From assembly GCF_964340395.1 (NCBI RefSeq), contig NC_135560.1:16863598-16927597 (forward strand): a DNA stretch of 64,000 nt, written 5' to 3'. This DNA comes from Glandiceps talaboti. Taxonomy: Eukaryota; Hemichordata; Enteropneusta; Spengelidae. Below the pieces are notes generated by a model. The model saw only the letters and a program-made list of their open reading frames with translations. It was not told the origin of the DNA and did no database searches. The translations under genes and the position numbers were made by a program. Positions 61,074 to 64,000 of the stretch are shown here, piece by piece. Numbering within the stretch: the first letter of the stretch is position 1; each line of letters starts with the position of its first letter.

Positions 61074-61079
61074 AATAAA
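61074..61079 (+). promoter_or_regulatory. candidate polyadenylation signal of SLC10 paralogue B
   Basis: Canonical AATAAA 76 bases after the stop codon. Confidence 0.4.
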
Positions 61080-61527
61080 CACAAGTTGTAGCATCAGTAA
61101 ATTAAATAAGTTCGTTGAAAACGTTTGCAAAGAATACTCATACATCCGGTACTTAAACTATTCTATCCATGTTCGTGGATTATATTATTACATTGAGTAA
61201 GTACAATCGATAGATCAAGTTTGGAGAATCGCAAATTACGCGAAGTTCTCAGGATATGCCTTATGTTTTGAAACCAGTGTATCATATGAATTTATCTTTT
61301 TCAACTGGTTGTTTCTCTGATTGCCTTAAAATTACAAGAGTTCTTACAACTTTACAAGACAGGTAGCCCGGAAGTGAAAGTGACTAATCTGTATGCGACA
61401 AGAAAAGTTTTGATATTTTTTTTTACAAAAGCACGATGTACTTTTCATAAATCAGATTTGTTCATGTAACTCAATCTTATCAGTCTTGATCAGGATATAC
61501 AGGACGATATAGAGAAAGGGAATTCTG

Positions 61528-61836
61528 CCATTGGCAGGTTTATAGATTTCTCAAAAGCGTCTGATAATCTTCATTAATAGATTATTGTACAAACTTGAAC
61601 ACTCAGCTGTTATATTAAAGGCATTTCGCTAGATTACTTTAGAAGCTACCTAAGTTCAACCAAGATGCCAGTTTGTTCGTATTGGTATTACGGATTCAAA
61701 GAAAGGGAACTAAACCCTTGGAGAGTCCACAAGCTGAGAGTCTATTTAGGGTCAATTCTTTTCCTGATTTACATCAATCACGACATTCCAAACTCTTCTG
61801 GTGTTTTTAATTTCAGACTTTATGCTGATGATTAAA
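61528..61836 (+). pseudogene. decayed reverse transcriptase fragment (LINE)
   Basis: Across shifting frames the strand reads GRFIDFSKASDNLH, LLYKLEHSAVI, YFRSYLSSTKM, LGSILFLIYINHDIPNSSG and LYADD, in the order and spacing of the fingers and palm of a non-LTR reverse transcriptase (family form: DFSKAFDTI, WFRSYLS, GSILGPLLFLIYINDI, YADD). Stops and frameshifts make it dead. It covers the RT part just upstream of where the 21.0-kb LINE begins, but no shared segment allows me to call them one family. Confidence 0.75.
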
Positions 61837-62416
61837 GTTCATTTCATTCAACCTAGAAATGTTCCACATTTTTTTTATGATAGGAATGTTATTGCAAGAG
61901 ATAAGAAAATTGAGCAAGTTAAGAGAGTAGGTATAGTTTTATACAGACTTCGATGTGTAGTTATTTAATTCCTAAACATATTCTCTTTAGTTGATGAATA
62001 AAGGTAATTCACTTGTCACATGACCTTGAAATATGAAGCAGTTCTTATCGGTCTTACTTCAAAGAAATTCTAATTCTGAAAAAGGAAAATTTCCACTCCG
62101 ACCACTTCTGCAATTGAAATCCAACGTATAAGCTTATCAATGTTTTGCGACCAAGGTACACGTGACCATCAATTATGATTTTTCGATGTAATAACGATAA
62201 AGTCTCGCCATATTTTCACCCCACCCCCACCCCCTAAAGACTTTCAAATTCCATTATGTAGCCAAGGTAACATTTTATAATTGGTTGAGCTTAGAGGAAG
62301 TGTTTTAAACAACAAATGTAAAATGTGTACTGAAGATCCGCATTACATAACATGGCATCGAAGACAATTGGTTTCTAAAAGTTCTCCACAATCGTAACCC
62401 GGGATATGGATAGGTC

Positions 62417-62631
62417 CCAAGCTGATTAAATTTGATGTAGTGAGTACAACTTGATTGCTGCATTTACCTTTATTTCCATCGTTTATTGTTATTTGTTTTC
62501 GAAAGTGAGCACCTCCTTAAGATCGGTGACCGACACCAAAACGTGAACATGTTATATTCCAACAAAAATCCAGAAGTAATGTTTCATATTGAATAAATAG
62601 TCGCCCACTACATAGGACTTTAATCAGATTG
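62417..62631. mobile_element. palindromic MITE, copy 3, diverged (9-bp TSD)
   Basis: Starts CCAAGCTGATTAAA and ends TTTAATCAGATTG, with a perfect 9-bp duplication GGATAGGTC at 62408-62416 and 62632-62640. The arms have diverged far more from each other than in the copies at 32 kb, but the ends and the central GATCGG.GACCGACACCAAAACGT.AACATGT region still align with them. Confidence 0.75.
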
Positions 62632-63821
62632 GGATAGGTCAGAGAATTGGTGAGTTTGCGTATTGAGATGGATCCCGGGCCATTATTATGGTCCGTCCAT
62701 GGGTGGGAACTTTGTCCGCATCGTAATACAATCTATTGAATTGTAAATGTATTGTACGAATTTGCATCTTTGATCCCCGCGCGTCACAATTCCGTTCATG
62801 TGAGGCTGGCTATCGGGTTGACGTGTACTACATGGAGATCTGTTCTGAGAAATCTAATCTGGTACCGGTTATGCTACTAGTCTGTAGAAGTCTTACAATG
62901 TGGTTAACTCACTAAGAGTATAAGGTTTGGTTAGAAACTCATTTGTTTACTAGGTTCTCACTCAGATATTCTACCAGTGCATGCATGTGGAGGTTTGTTG
63001 ACAAAATAAGTCCCAGCTACCTCTCTTTCTAACTGTGCTTACTTGACTTTCAACACCTCTTACGCATTAGCATCGTAACTGTTAACGGGTGACTGTTTCC
63101 AAGGTAACAGAGTAGGTGAGTATTTATTACATTTTGTGATGTTTTTGTGAACGGTATGATATGTTTACACATACCTATCAGGGCTTCTGTGTTTATGATT
63201 CACTTTTTGTTGAGTGGAATGTTACGTAAGAAACCTATTGATAGAAACGTATTCACATTCAAAACATATGGTAGGTTAGTGTCTCTTTGTGACGGTATGT
63301 TGTCCTTCTAAATGAAAGTACTGAGCTTACTCCTGGACTACACACAAATACGTTGAAACCAGCACTCTATGTAACACTGCATTCTAATTGGATTTTACCT
63401 GTGTGTGAAGGCATCATGTATTTTCTATTTCATTTTAGCAACATATCTACATATTTATCTTCTGTATGTTTTACGCCTAAACCACATGAACACAGCCCAT
63501 GATATGTATACAGCATATGTAGTGGGATTTATTTCAAAATACCCATCGAATGTGCTCATGGCATGAAAGGAATTCATCACATGGTCAACACTAGACTTGT
63601 ATATGCCGTAATCAGCTTTAGCTGTTCCCCGTAATAACGTGATAAGTACATGAATTACTGTCCCCCATAATGCATGTATTACTGTTTTAGTCTTTCACAA
63701 TAGAACTCTATAGGGTCTATTGTCTATGATGTAGAATACTATGAATAGTAAACTATTCATGCCAATTTGATGACGAAGTTCACGGGTGACAAAGGTTCCA
63801 TCTCTGATGTTCATGTACATG

Positions 63822-63853
63822 TGTCTTGTGCCTTGTGCCTTGTGCCTTGTGCT
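63822..63853. repeat. (CCTTGTG)n heptamer minisatellite
   Basis: About four copies of a seven-base unit. Confidence 0.85.
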
Positions 63854-64000
63854 GTTGCTGAACCGCTGTGCTACGGTTTCTTGATATAGATAGATTGGTT
63901 AACAGTGCAGGCATGTGTGTAGGTTTTCGTGATGGTAGATTCACTGCATGGTGAGGATATGTGCTTAAATTTCTCCACGGACCTTTTAAATACCTACATG

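Larger units (their letters stand above)
61837..64000. other. intergenic, no gene seen
   Basis: Only the MITE at 62417 and a short (CCTTGTG)n array near 63822-63853 stand out. Confidence 0.55.

Overview
This is a piece of a nuclear genome from an invertebrate animal, not a prokaryote. Genes are split into many short exons with GT..AG introns, intergenic DNA is AT-rich, tRNA-Glu genes carry pol III terminators, and microsatellites are extremely dense and long. The gene content (SLC10 bile-acid-type transporters, a BK-channel beta-subunit-like protein, a Ly6/Quiver-like protein and a gamma-glutamyltransferase relative) fits a marine bilaterian. The KCNMB-like gene leans toward a deuterostome such as a hemichordate, echinoderm or lancelet, but the sequence alone does not settle the phylum.

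Layout. 1-145: possible last exon of a gene entering from the left. 146-7.2 kb: intergenic, with a tRNA-Glu gene and microsatellites. 7.29-18.67 kb (+): an 11-exon gamma-glutamyltransferase-family gene; the exon lengths sum to 2520 nt (839 aa) with every splice phase matching. 21.0-22.3 kb: a 5'-truncated LINE flanked by a 15-bp target duplication. 23.1-28.7 kb (-): a three-exon Ly6/Quiver-like secreted or GPI-anchored protein. 31.6-33.4 kb: nested transposon debris, including two palindromic MITEs with 9-bp target duplications; a third copy lies at 62.4 kb. 34.5 and 35.2 kb: two more tRNA-Glu genes with the same sequence. 37.6-39.7 kb (+): a two-exon KCNMB-like gene. 43.5-48.7 kb (+): an unfamiliar modular gene with three actin-capping-protein-interaction (CPI) motifs and four copies of a 'G-I-Y-V-A-L-P' repeat, built by duplication of whole exons. 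53.0-55.4 and 58.7-61.0 kb (+): two tandem SLC10 sodium/bile-acid cotransporter paralogues with identical intron phases. 61.5-61.8 kb: a decayed reverse transcriptase fragment. The rest, to 64 kb, shows no gene I can support.

The genes do not form a pathway; this is ordinary animal gene neighbourhood structure. The most unusual items are the multi-CPI gene, the identical inverted copy of the GGT catalytic-exon region inside the same gene, the long charged cytoplasmic tail of that GGT, and the 9-bp-TSD MITE family. All exon models were built by eye from reading frame, splice consensus and phase; no alignment or transcript data were available.
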